21,869 nucleotides of DNA from Candidatus Taylorbacteria bacterium RIFCSPLOWO2_01_FULL_50_130 (GTDB lineage: Bacteria; Patescibacteriota; Minisyncoccia; Phycocordibacterales; UBA10002), in the NCBI GenBank assembly GCA_001821155.1, contig MHSB01000008.1:1-21869 (forward strand). Reading direction: 5' to 3'. Below the pieces are notes generated by a model. That model had not been told where the DNA came from, did no database searches, and saw only the letters and a list, made by a program, of their open reading frames with translations. Shown here in pieces: positions 1-6,692 of this stretch (its first letter is position 1; every line of letters begins with the position of its first letter). A program made the position numbers and the translations under genes.

Positions 1-198
1 CGTCGGGAGGGATTCGAGGGAGAATAGAAACTTTCCGCGCAGGAGCACAATGACGAAAAAGGCAAGGGTACTTAGAAAAAGACTTAAAAAGCCGTACGTG
101 TAGATATTTTCTTTCCGGCGCGCGACCTCTTCCTTGCCGAGCGAAACCCCGACTTCGCTGAAAAACGCGCCCGAGGCGAGCAAAAAAATGCCGAACAT
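1..198 (-). CDS. N-terminus of probable EamA/DMT-type membrane transporter (partial)
   Basis: The gene runs off the left edge, so only about 66 N-terminal residues are visible, beginning MFGIFLLASGAFFSEVGVSL. The stretch has a hydrophobic first helix, a short charged loop rich in K, E and R, and a second strongly hydrophobic helix containing FLSLFLSTLAFFVIVLL, read here from the codons between about 110 and 45. That layout fits the beginning of a multi-pass drug/metabolite-type (EamA) permease, and I recall similar proteins from Parcubacteria. The start at 198 is the first ATG in the open frame; the frame stays open further upstream through an AT-rich repeat, without another ATG. It follows the O-antigen ligase gene by about 90 bases. 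The family assignment is tentative because most of the protein is missing. Confidence 0.5.
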   Translation of the reverse strand, partial: MFGIFLLASGAFFSEVGVSLGKEEVARRKENIYTYGFLSLFLSTLAFFVIVLLRGKFLFSLESLPT

Positions 199-210
199 GG
201 GAAGAAATAA

Positions 211-292
211 AATATGAAGTATGAAGTATGAAAATAAGAGAGGAGAAAGAAAACTTTTATTCGTAATTCATAAATCATACTTCATAGTTCAT
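211..292. repeat. AT-rich heptamer repeat with inverted counterpart
   Basis: Three direct heptamers (TATGAAG, TATGAAG, TATGAAA) occupy 213-233. The mirror-image motif lies at about 266-292: ATGAAGTATGA at 214-224 (and again at 221-231) is the exact reverse complement of TCATACTTCAT at 275-285. The transcript could fold into a hairpin with a loop of roughly 43-50 bases just behind the O-antigen ligase stop codon, which it overlaps by a few bases. A terminator or mRNA-end role is possible, but there is no clean U-run after the stem. Confidence 0.55.
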
Positions 293-2481
293 GGATTGCG
301 CCCCGCCTGTATTTCGCTGATGTAAAACTCTCCCTGCTGTTTAAATTCCGGATTGAGTTCAATCGCTTTCTTAAGATGACTGATTGCTTCGCCACGATTG
401 CCGGCAGAAAGATACGCCGCGGCGATAGACACATGCGTTTGCGGATTACCGGGTTCCGCTTCCAGGCGAAGAGAAAGAAGTGATATAACTACTTGGTATT
501 CCTTTGCATCAAAATACGCTTTCACCAACCGGTCGTCAGTCAACACGTTTAGTGCCGTTGTTGAAGCGAACAGTTGCAGAGGAATCTCGAACTTTCCCGC
601 ATAGATGGCGGAAACTGCAAAAGCGACGCGGGCCCCGGTGAATTCCGGAGCGCTCTCGAAAGCCTTCTTAAGAAGCTCAAACGCTTCCGCATTCTTTCCG
701 GTCGCCAAGTACGTGTTAGCCAGCTCAAACGCGATGGTTTGCTTATTCGGGGAAAGCGCGTGTGCTTTTTCGAGGTGTGGCAGAGCTTCGGCAAAGCGCC
801 CCAGGCGATTGAGGAATCCGCCGATGAACATGTACAGCCGCGCGTCGTTTTGGGAGCGTGCGATTTCCCGATTCATCGCCTCGATGGCAAGCGTGATAAA
901 TTCCGTTTTCACTTCCGTTGGGACTTGCGCCGCGCCCGCGACCGTTATGGCAATCTGCATCGCCTGCTCGGCTACTTCCTGCGTGCCAATGGTTTCCTGC
1001 GCAAACGCTTTTTTGTAGAATGCAAGATTTTCCGTGATGCCTGCGGTTTGCGGTTTGAGTCCTTCAATGAGATTACGCGCCACTCCAAAAGGGCGAATGT
1101 TCAAAACGTACACGCCGCTCCCAAGCAGTACGACAAGCACCGACGCGGCAATGTAGCGCGCCGGTTCGCTTTGCAGCGCGGAAAATCCTTGGAGCGAAGG
1201 AGCGGCCTTTCCGAACCGCGCGTGCACGTATGCAAGTAGCGAGAAAAACAAAATGTAGCTTACGAGATTGTCAAACACGAAAAAGTTGTGCACGAAGTAC
1301 GCGGCAAGAAGTCCCGTAAGGACGCTCTTTTCGGGGAGTGACAATGGCGTACTCCCATCCTGCGGCGCGCCCTTCCACAGATACCAGAGCAGAAAGAAAA
1401 AAAGCGAGAGGTACGAGAGAAGTCCCAAAAGCCCGGCCGCAATGAGCCAATCAAAGAAAATGTTGTGGGTTCTATCAAACCATTGCTCCTGACTCCACAT
1501 GTCCGGGTTGTAGTATTTGTTGAAGACAAAATTGAAGCCCTCCTGTCCCCAGCCCAATATTGGGTTTTCTTTGAAACCCTGAAAGGCCATGCCCCAGACC
1601 ATAAGGCGCGGACCCGCGTCGCTTGTTGAAATTGAGGCAAAACGAGTCAGCGCGGGATTGTTTGTTATGAAATCAGCGTCGCGGGCCGCGTAAAAGCCGA
1701 GTACAAAAAGCATGAGCGCCGCAAAAACGCCAATGGCGCCCTTTCGAATCCGCGGGTTATTTCTTTCAAAAAGAGCAACGAGCAGAAGCGAAAGCACAAG
1801 GCCGCCCAAAAGTCCGAGTGCGGCTCCGCGCGTTGCGGTAAAAACGAGCGTGAATGCTTGCAGCAAGAGCGCGGCGCCATACAGCCACTTGAGTCCAGGG
1901 TTCAGACGATGCCGACAGATGAGAAAAAGGGTGAGAAAAATGTGGAAAAGCATGTAGCCGGCAAAATACGCCGCGTTGCCGAACGTGCCGTCAAGGCGCA
2001 CGCCCCCCTGATTAATCACAATTTTCCCGGCAAGCTGCAGCAGGCCGTAGATGCCGAGGAACGCCGAAACGCCAACGGAGGTGGCAAAGAAGCGGTGCCA
2101 GAGGCGCTCGGTGTTCAAGACCGCGGACGCTATAAGAAAATACGCGCCTAAGTGGATGAGCGTGATGAAGCCCTCCATACGCTCAAAGTTGCTCCAGAAG
2201 GCCTTGAACGGATTTACCGCGAAAAGATCGGCGAGAAATACGACGAAAAGGAACGCTCCAACGCCCCATAGAAGGAGAGACTTCTTCGGCCGGAACTCCG
2301 GTTGCCGGAGAGCAAGGAGAAGGTAACAGGCAAAGATGAGTTCAATGACGATTCTAAAGGTAAAGGCCTTGCCGGTGATAAACGGGAAAAAAAGCGGCGA
2401 CGCGACGATGAGCGGCACAAAAGGAATAAGGAAGACGCCTCCGCGAGTTACCCAAAGAAGAGTGCGATCAACGGTAGTCAT
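289..2481 (-). CDS. O-antigen ligase/polymerase (Wzy_C) family membrane protein with C-terminal TPR domain
   Basis: A 730-residue polytopic protein. Residues 1-465 carry about a dozen hydrophobic segments. They contain the hallmarks of the WaaL/PglL/Wzy superfamily: an arginine in TATRGA (R218) and the large external loop with PRLMVWGMAFQGF, PILGWG (307-312) and FDRTHNIFFDW, whose His339 matches the conserved loop histidine. Residues from about 545 to 725 form several tetratricopeptide repeats (for example RFAEALPHLEKAHALSP and NRGEAISHLKKAIELNP). The superfamily moves lipid-linked glycans onto lipid A, onto protein, or onto a growing chain at the outer face of the membrane. A CPR cell probably has no LPS, so I infer a protein O-oligosaccharyltransferase or polymerase, with the TPR region binding partners. 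It is separated from the PseI gene by a 226-base repeat-bearing gap, and a promoter-like sequence sits just upstream, so it may be its own transcription unit. Confidence 0.87.
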   Translation of the reverse strand: MTTVDRTLLWVTRGGVFLIPFVPLIVASPLFFPFITGKAFTFRIVIELIFACYLLLALRQPEFRPKKSLLLWGVGAFLFVVFLADLFAVNPFKAFWSNFERMEGFITLIHLGAYFLIASAVLNTERLWHRFFATSVGVSAFLGIYGLLQLAGKIVINQGGVRLDGTFGNAAYFAGYMLFHIFLTLFLICRHRLNPGLKWLYGAALLLQAFTLVFTATRGAALGLLGGLVLSLLLVALFERNNPRIRKGAIGVFAALMLFVLGFYAARDADFITNNPALTRFASISTSDAGPRLMVWGMAFQGFKENPILGWGQEGFNFVFNKYYNPDMWSQEQWFDRTHNIFFDWLIAAGLLGLLSYLSLFFFLLWYLWKGAPQDGSTPLSLPEKSVLTGLLAAYFVHNFFVFDNLVSYILFFSLLAYVHARFGKAAPSLQGFSALQSEPARYIAASVLVVLLGSGVYVLNIRPFGVARNLIEGLKPQTAGITENLAFYKKAFAQETIGTQEVAEQAMQIAITVAGAAQVPTEVKTEFITLAIEAMNREIARSQNDARLYMFIGGFLNRLGRFAEALPHLEKAHALSPNKQTIAFELANTYLATGKNAEAFELLKKAFESAPEFTGARVAFAVSAIYAGKFEIPLQLFASTTALNVLTDDRLVKAYFDAKEYQVVISLLSLRLEAEPGNPQTHVSIAAAYLSAGNRGEAISHLKKAIELNPEFKQQGEFYISEIQAGRNP

Positions 2482-2486
2482 AGACG

Positions 2487-2517
2487 ATTATAGTATCATA
2501 GAGCTATTCGATGGCAA
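2487..2517 (-). promoter_or_regulatory. Candidate promoter of the O-antigen ligase gene
   Basis: Read on the minus strand, TTGCCA (2517-2512) is followed after 19 bases by a perfect TATAAT (2492-2487), which ends 5 bases before the ATG at 2481. A sigma70-type start about 6-7 bases beyond the -10 box would fall at or next to the ATG, giving a leaderless transcript. The spacer is 2 bases longer than the ideal 17. There is no Shine-Dalgarno sequence, which is consistent with a leaderless start. Confidence 0.4.
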
Positions 2518-2549
2518 GTTAAAAAATTGGAAATGAATTTAACTTCGGG

Positions 2550-2669
2550 CAGTACCCAAAACACAATGTCCAAAAACCCAAACAAAACACCGTGCGTCAA
2601 AAGGCCGCACAAACGCCTTTTGTGTTTTGAAGATTGATGTTTTGTTTGGATTTTGTGTACTGTGCTTTG
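2550..2669. repeat. Nested inverted repeat (hairpin repeat family, copy 1)
   Basis: This fills most of the 226-base gap between the PseI remnant and the ligase gene. Arms nest from outside in: CAGTACCCAAAA (2550-2561) pairs with TTTTGTGTACTG (2651-2662) at 11 of 12 positions; CCAAACAAAACA (2578-2589) pairs perfectly with TGTTTTGTTTGG (2638-2649); CAAAAGGC (2598-2605) pairs perfectly with GCCTTTTG (2615-2622). The right arm 2644-2669 is nearly identical to 16727-16753 in the other large gap. I see no gene inside it. Confidence 0.65.
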
Positions 2670-2707
2670 CTTAGTTTAAGATACATCTGGGTTAATTAAA
2701 GCAATTC

Positions 2708-2854
2708 TTACTTAATCATCTCCCACGACAGCGGGGTGGCGAAAGGAATGTCAATGGCCGCGTGTTTCCCAATCACCTCATCAAAATATTTGGTCGGAAG
2801 ACCGAACGCGGGCCGGACATCCCTTACATTTTCTTTGGTAAAGAGCTCCCCTTT
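2708..2854 (-). pseudogene. Detached C-terminal SAF domain of the PseI-type synthase
   Basis: Beyond the stop codon that ends the upstream reading frame, the same frame continues as 48 clean codons from 2854 to the TAA at 2708-2710. They begin KGELFTKENVRDVRPAFGLP and contain KYFDEVIGKHAAIDI. This is the SAF (antifreeze-like) domain that closes every NeuB/PseI protein; compare RKGAKLSRSDIVELRPALGI in the intact paralogue at 8554-9624. It is separated from the barrel-encoding part by the 201-base hairpin block and by one TAA at 2918-2920. With the block removed, the gene would code for about 365 residues, the family's normal size. There is no other mutation visible in this segment, so the interruption is either recent or bypassed. 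Confidence 0.85.
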
Positions 2855-3055
2855 TGTAAACTCCGCTCGTCCTATCCCTGTGCAGGAGCACAGGGCGTTC
2901 GGCGAGCGGAGTTTCCTTTAAGAACCCTCGGTTCTCAACGCTCGTTCGCAGACTCGCTCACTGCTCTCCTCCACGGGGAAACTACAGTTTCCCCGACCCC
3001 TTTCGCTGACCCGCCATTCATCCCTGCCTAGGAAGGCAGGGAGTTCTGGCGAGTC
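2855..3055. mobile_element. 201-bp in-frame palindromic insertion element inside the PseI-type gene
   Basis: The block lies between codon AAT (Asn, 3056-3058) and codon AAA (Lys, 2852-2854) of the synthase; the boundaries are uncertain by a codon. It is built from stem-loops: AAACTCCGCTCG (2858-2869) with CGAGCGGAGTTT (2903-2914), enclosing CCCTGTGC-AGGA-GCACAGGG (2876-2895); AGAACC-CTC-GGTTCT (2921-2935); CGGGGAAACT-AC-AGTTTCCCCG (2974-2995); TCCCTGCCT-AGGA-AGGCAGGGA (3021-3042); and GACTCGC (2951-2957) with GCGAGTC (3049-3055) closing the last two. It is 67 codons long with one in-frame stop (TAA, 2918-2920). No transposase is encoded, so it would be non-autonomous (MITE-, REP- or RPE-like). 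I do not see a clear target-site duplication. Confidence 0.7.
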
Positions 3056-4006
3056 ATTGATGTCCTTGCCCGAAAAAAGAGAGCGGCGAAAGCGTTTGTT
3101 GTACTCTTCCGTAGCATTCGCGGGGCCATAGGAAACCGCGCCGAGAGCTTGTCTAATTTGTTTTGCATTTCCTTCTTCGCCGCGGCGAATGGATTGCACC
3201 ATTGTCTTGAGTTCCTTCGGCTCAAGAGAAAATCGCGCGTCGGGACCGCCTTGTTTTCTATCAAGCGTAAGGTGCTTTTCTATAATGGATGCTCCCGCCT
3301 TTACCGCCATGAGTGGAATATCTATGCCGGCATTGTTATCGGAGAATCCGGCTACCATCTTGAATCGCTTTTTTATATCGGCAATGGTCGAAAGATGCAT
3401 GTCCTCAAGGCGCGGATTGCTTGAGTAACCTGTTACGCAATGAAGCATGGCAATATCTTTCGCGCCGAAACGACGGAGTGTGTGAAGCGCGAATCTTATC
3501 TCCGACGCGGTGGCGTGGCCAACGGACATAATCACCGGCTTTCCGGTCTTTGCCACTTTTCGGAGCAGGATAACATCAGTCGCTTCATACGAGGCGATTT
3601 TATAGCACGGAACATGCATCGCTTCTAAAAAGTCCACTGCGGTTTCATCAAACGGCGTGGAAAAGAGAATGATGCCGAGCTTGTCCGCGAGGCGCTTTAG
3701 CTTCGGCTGCCACTCCCACGGCGTGTAAGCTTCTTTGTACAATTCATAGAGCGTCTTTCCCTTCCAATTCTTTGGGTTCTTTCTTCCGCCCACGCGAAAC
3801 CATTTTCTGTCGGAATTGAGCGTGATGGTATCCGGCGTGTAGGTCTGCAATTTCACCGCGTCCGCGCCAGCTTTTTTCGCGGCTTTCACCAAGCGAACGG
3901 CCTCCTCATATCTTTGATGGTGATTGCCGGAAAGCTCCGCGACGATGAATGTCGGTTGTCCTCGCCCAATCCTCCGGCGATGTATGCAAAAAAAAGGAGG
4001 TATCAT
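2918..4006 (-). CDS. pseI: PseI-type nonulosonic acid synthase, truncated by the hairpin insertion
   Basis: NeuB-family enzymes condense phosphoenolpyruvate with a free amino-hexose to make a nine-carbon nonulosonic acid. Residues 10-315 form the TIM barrel. They have pseudaminic-acid-synthase features rather than sialic ones: AELSGNHHQ near the start, AVKLQTYTPDTITL, LYELYKEAYTPWEW, SVGHATASEI and EKHLTLDRKQGGPDARFSLE. After FRRSLFSGKDIN (to about residue 317) the sequence stops resembling the family: 45 residues encoded by the hairpin element follow, then TAA. The C-terminal SAF domain, which in NeuB dimers contributes an arginine to the partner's active site, is therefore cut off. The start forms an ATGA overlap with the stop of the upstream cytidylyltransferase-formyltransferase gene, so the two are translationally coupled. 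The truncated product is probably inactive unless the stop is read through or the element is bypassed. Confidence 0.85.
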   Translation of the reverse strand: MIPPFFCIHRRRIGRGQPTFIVAELSGNHHQRYEEAVRLVKAAKKAGADAVKLQTYTPDTITLNSDRKWFRVGGRKNPKNWKGKTLYELYKEAYTPWEWQPKLKRLADKLGIILFSTPFDETAVDFLEAMHVPCYKIASYEATDVILLRKVAKTGKPVIMSVGHATASEIRFALHTLRRFGAKDIAMLHCVTGYSSNPRLEDMHLSTIADIKKRFKMVAGFSDNNAGIDIPLMAVKAGASIIEKHLTLDRKQGGPDARFSLEPKELKTMVQSIRRGEEGNAKQIRQALGAVSYGPANATEEYNKRFRRSLFSGKDINDSPELPAFLGRDEWRVSERGRGNCSFPVEESSERVCERALRTEGS

Positions 4007-5370
4007 AAATGTCTTTCTTTATGGCGTATAGAGCGGGCGGAAAGTTCTCTTATGGGAGTATCGTATCCTTTCTCTCGCCAAAGACCCGCGAATCGTTCCT
4101 TGTCTTTCATCCAATGCACCGTCCCCGTACCAATTTGCTTAACACGCGGTGCGGTACCTGTTTTGATGCGAGGCCACAATTTTTCGAACAAATGCCGAAT
4201 CTCCTCGTGCAGTATAGCGTATGATGTTTTCAGGGTGTCGCTCTTTGAGAATTTTACTTCCCTTTGTCCTATGATATCTCCGGTGTCGACCCCCTCATCG
4301 ATATAATGGATGCTTACTCCAGACGGTGTTTGCTCGAGATGACTCCATAGATTCGGGTCAGCCCCTCTATTCCATGGCAAGTAGCTTATGTGGAGGTTGA
4401 TCGTGCCGAGTCTTGGAATAGTTAAAATATCTGGCTTCAGGATAAACGCATGATTGTAGCTTATGATGATATCGGGGGCAAAGGCGTGAACTTTCTCTGG
4501 TGTTTGTTTGTCGCGCGTAAAATGTACCTTTTCTCCCGAGGATTGGAGAAGACGTAACAGTTTTTCGCATTCCGGATTGTCGCTCCCCAAAAGAAGTACA
4601 TGCATACTAGACGAAGCGGTGTTCGTATCTTCCATAAGAGATTTCAAGTATCCTTCATTCCGTTTGATGTTTTGGTTATCGAGAAAAAAACCGGGGGTCT
4701 TTTTCCACAAAGCGGTAATTTCTTTTAAACCGAAGTCAAGGTTCCTTTGCTTCATGAAAAAATTCATCAGTTTTTTAATTAAAATCACGTCGCGCTTCTC
4801 ATCCACGGTAAGCCGCACGCTGGAGAGATTGATGCTATTCCGCAGATTTTTGGTTCGGAACTTTCCCGAATGCCTCATGTACGGCGTAACATGTTCCCTC
4901 TCGGAAGGGAGCGCGGCTTCCCGCCATGTCGTCTCCAAAGCCGCGAACGAAAATACTTCTACATCCATGCCGTCGGGAAACGTGGGGGGTTCAACGTTAC
5001 TTATGTAATCACAATCATTCTTCACAAAGAAATCAACGCACTGGTCAATCACCTTTGGGTCCATGAGAGGACAGTCGCCGGTAAGACGGACAACTGTTTT
5101 TGCTCGTGCCTTTTTGGCCGATTGGTAATATCTATCGAGCACATCATTCTCCGAACCGCGAAAACAGCCGACGCCGCATCGCGTGGCGAGTGTTGCAATC
5201 GGCGCGTCTTTCTTGCTTGTCGTTGTCGCGACAATAATTTTGTCCAGTCCGCGCGCTCGCTTCACCCGTAGGATAAGATGTTCTAAAAGTGTCTTTCCCA
5301 AAACCTTCTTCAACACTTTGCCCGGAAGGCGCAAAGACCCCATGCGAGCTTGAATGATAGCGACAATCAT
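4003..5370 (-). CDS. Fusion of SpsF-type cytidylyltransferase with formyltransferase
   Basis: A 455-residue two-domain protein. Residues 1-245 are an SpsF/CMP-KDO-synthetase-like nucleotidyltransferase with IIQARMGSLRLPGKVL, VATTT, FRGSENDVLDRY, RLTGDCPLMDP and FPDGMDVEVF. Such enzymes activate nonulosonic acids with CTP. Residues 256-400 are a formyl_transf_N fold, as in methionyl-tRNA and sugar N-formyltransferases: INLHISYLPWNRG (N325, H327) and YIDEGVDTGDIIG (D362) supply the expected Asn-His-Asp set. The methionyl-tRNA formyltransferase C-terminal tRNA-binding domain is absent, so a sugar substrate with N10-formyltetrahydrofolate as donor is likely. The gene lies 8 bases downstream of the class III aminotransferase and overlaps PseI by ATGA. 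I infer that it formylates an amino group of the nonulosonate or its precursor and makes the CMP-sugar. The fusion is continuous, with an internal Met256 at the domain join. Confidence 0.85.
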   Translation of the reverse strand: MIVAIIQARMGSLRLPGKVLKKVLGKTLLEHLILRVKRARGLDKIIVATTTSKKDAPIATLATRCGVGCFRGSENDVLDRYYQSAKKARAKTVVRLTGDCPLMDPKVIDQCVDFFVKNDCDYISNVEPPTFPDGMDVEVFSFAALETTWREAALPSEREHVTPYMRHSGKFRTKNLRNSINLSSVRLTVDEKRDVILIKKLMNFFMKQRNLDFGLKEITALWKKTPGFFLDNQNIKRNEGYLKSLMEDTNTASSSMHVLLLGSDNPECEKLLRLLQSSGEKVHFTRDKQTPEKVHAFAPDIIISYNHAFILKPDILTIPRLGTINLHISYLPWNRGADPNLWSHLEQTPSGVSIHYIDEGVDTGDIIGQREVKFSKSDTLKTSYAILHEEIRHLFEKLWPRIKTGTAPRVKQIGTGTVHWMKDKERFAGLWREKGYDTPIRELSARSIRHKERHL

Positions 5371-5378
5371 GTGAAATG

Positions 5379-6692
5379 CTAGGTGAGCCGCCTAAAACCC
5401 GAATGCGCCACTTCACCGTGCAAAAATGAGGTAACAGATGCGCTTCCGAGAGCTTTCTTTAATATCCCAAAGACCGCATCCGCGGCTTTAAGGTAGCGCG
5501 CCACATGTCTCTCCTTATGGGCGTACGAAACATAGACGCTCGCGCCGGCAAGATATCCGCGCGCGAGCATTTCCTGCGTGAAGAGGGTGCGAAGCGCCTG
5601 ACTTCTTTCCCCATAATTCAGCGCGAAAGTAATGAGCGCTTCTGGTCCAAGTATGGTGATATCGAGAGTATGCTTCTTCGCAAGCCGTTTCCAGCCATCG
5701 CCTATAGCTTTCCCGATGTGCTTCAAATGAGCGGGAACTTTCCCTTCCTTTAGTTTTTTGATGGTAGCGAGCGCCGCAGCGGGACCAACCCTGTCAGTCC
5801 AGTATGTGCTGGAAATGAAGGTCTTTTGCGCCGATTCCATAACGGCCCGCTTCCCGATGATTGCGGCGCAGGGGAAGCCGTTGCTCATCGCCTTCGCAAA
5901 GACTGCGATATCAGGATTGACGCCGTAGAGTACATGCGCGCCGCCGACCGTAAGGCGCCACCCGATGGAAATCTCGTCAAAAATCAGCACGGCGCCGATG
6001 CGCTTTGCGATGGCCGCCACTTTTTTAAGGAATTCTTTTTTGGGTTCCTGATGCCGCATGGTCTCAACGACAATCGCGCCGATGTTCTTTTCCTTGGCGA
6101 TAATTTTCTCAAGCTCTTCTATGCGGTTATAGGAAAACGGAAGCGCCGTTCTTTTAAGCGCCCTTGGCACGCCGGCGGGTTTGAGTCCTTTGAGCAAATG
6201 CTCATCAAGATTTTTCCGGTCGCCTAGGTTGGCCGAAAGGTACCAATCGCCCCACCCATGATACCCGCAAAAAGCGATTTTGTCTTTGCCGGTATGCGCG
6301 CGCGCGATGCGCACGGCTACCGCCATTGCCTCACCGCCCGTCCGAGCGAATCTCACCATGTGCGCCCACGGGTGAAGGGAGCAGAGTAGCTCCGCCAATT
6401 CCACTTCTTCCGGACAATTAAGCGTTGACATAGAACCCTTATCTATCGCCAACTTCACTGCGCGGTTTACGTCTTTGTCCGCGTAGCCGAGGATACAGCT
6501 TCCAACACCCATAGTAGAAAAATCAAGATAGCGATTCCCGTCCAAATCAACAACTTCAATCCCCTTCGCCTGTTTATAATAGGACGGCCACCCGCCGGGC
6601 AGAAACATCTCGGAACGTTTGGACAGTAGCTGGCTTCCGCCCGGAATTATTTTCTTTGCTTCGTGCCAAAGTTTTTGTGATTTATTTTTCAT
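5379..6692 (-). CDS. Class III PLP aminotransferase (glutamate-1-semialdehyde-mutase-like)
   Basis: A 437-residue protein of fold-type I, class III. It opens with LWHEAKKIIPGGSQLLSKR, close to HemL, and carries the PLP pocket: FARTGGEAM (phosphate contact), FCGYHGWGDWY, the cofactor aspartate in LIFDEISIGWR (D239) and the Schiff-base lysine in FAKAMSNGFPCAAI (K267). In nonulosonate and spore-coat-type loci, GSA-like aminotransferases sit beside SpsF and NeuB proteins and are thought to act on the sugar rather than in haem synthesis. No other tetrapyrrole gene is in the window, which supports a glycan role. It overlaps the upstream methyltransferase gene by an ATGA and is followed after 8 bases by the cytidylyltransferase fusion. 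The exact substrate is not predictable. Confidence 0.85.
   Translation of the reverse strand: MKNKSQKLWHEAKKIIPGGSQLLSKRSEMFLPGGWPSYYKQAKGIEVVDLDGNRYLDFSTMGVGSCILGYADKDVNRAVKLAIDKGSMSTLNCPEEVELAELLCSLHPWAHMVRFARTGGEAMAVAVRIARAHTGKDKIAFCGYHGWGDWYLSANLGDRKNLDEHLLKGLKPAGVPRALKRTALPFSYNRIEELEKIIAKEKNIGAIVVETMRHQEPKKEFLKKVAAIAKRIGAVLIFDEISIGWRLTVGGAHVLYGVNPDIAVFAKAMSNGFPCAAIIGKRAVMESAQKTFISSTYWTDRVGPAAALATIKKLKEGKVPAHLKHIGKAIGDGWKRLAKKHTLDITILGPEALITFALNYGERSQALRTLFTQEMLARGYLAGASVYVSYAHKERHVARYLKAADAVFGILKKALGSASVTSFLHGEVAHSGFRRLT

Noticed and set aside
574..1239. 221-codon plus-strand open frame opposite the ligase gene
   Set aside because: It lies wholly antisense to a convincing TPR-coding region, is arginine-rich and has no recognisable motif. 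It is a shadow of the real gene.
2855..3055. Self-splicing intron or intein in the PseI gene
   Set aside because: At 201 bases the block is too short for a group I or II intron and contains a stop codon, which excludes an intein. A palindromic element fits better, although removal at RNA level is not formally excluded.
4003..4605. Separate methionyl-tRNA formyltransferase gene (fmt) starting at Met256 of the fusion
   Set aside because: The frame is continuous with the cytidylyltransferase, no stop or obvious ribosome binding site separates them, and the tRNA-binding C-terminal domain of Fmt is absent.
5379..6692. Haem biosynthesis gene hemL
   Set aside because: The fold and opening residues resemble glutamate-1-semialdehyde aminomutase, but there are no other tetrapyrrole genes, and the overlaps with glycan genes point to a sugar aminotransferase.
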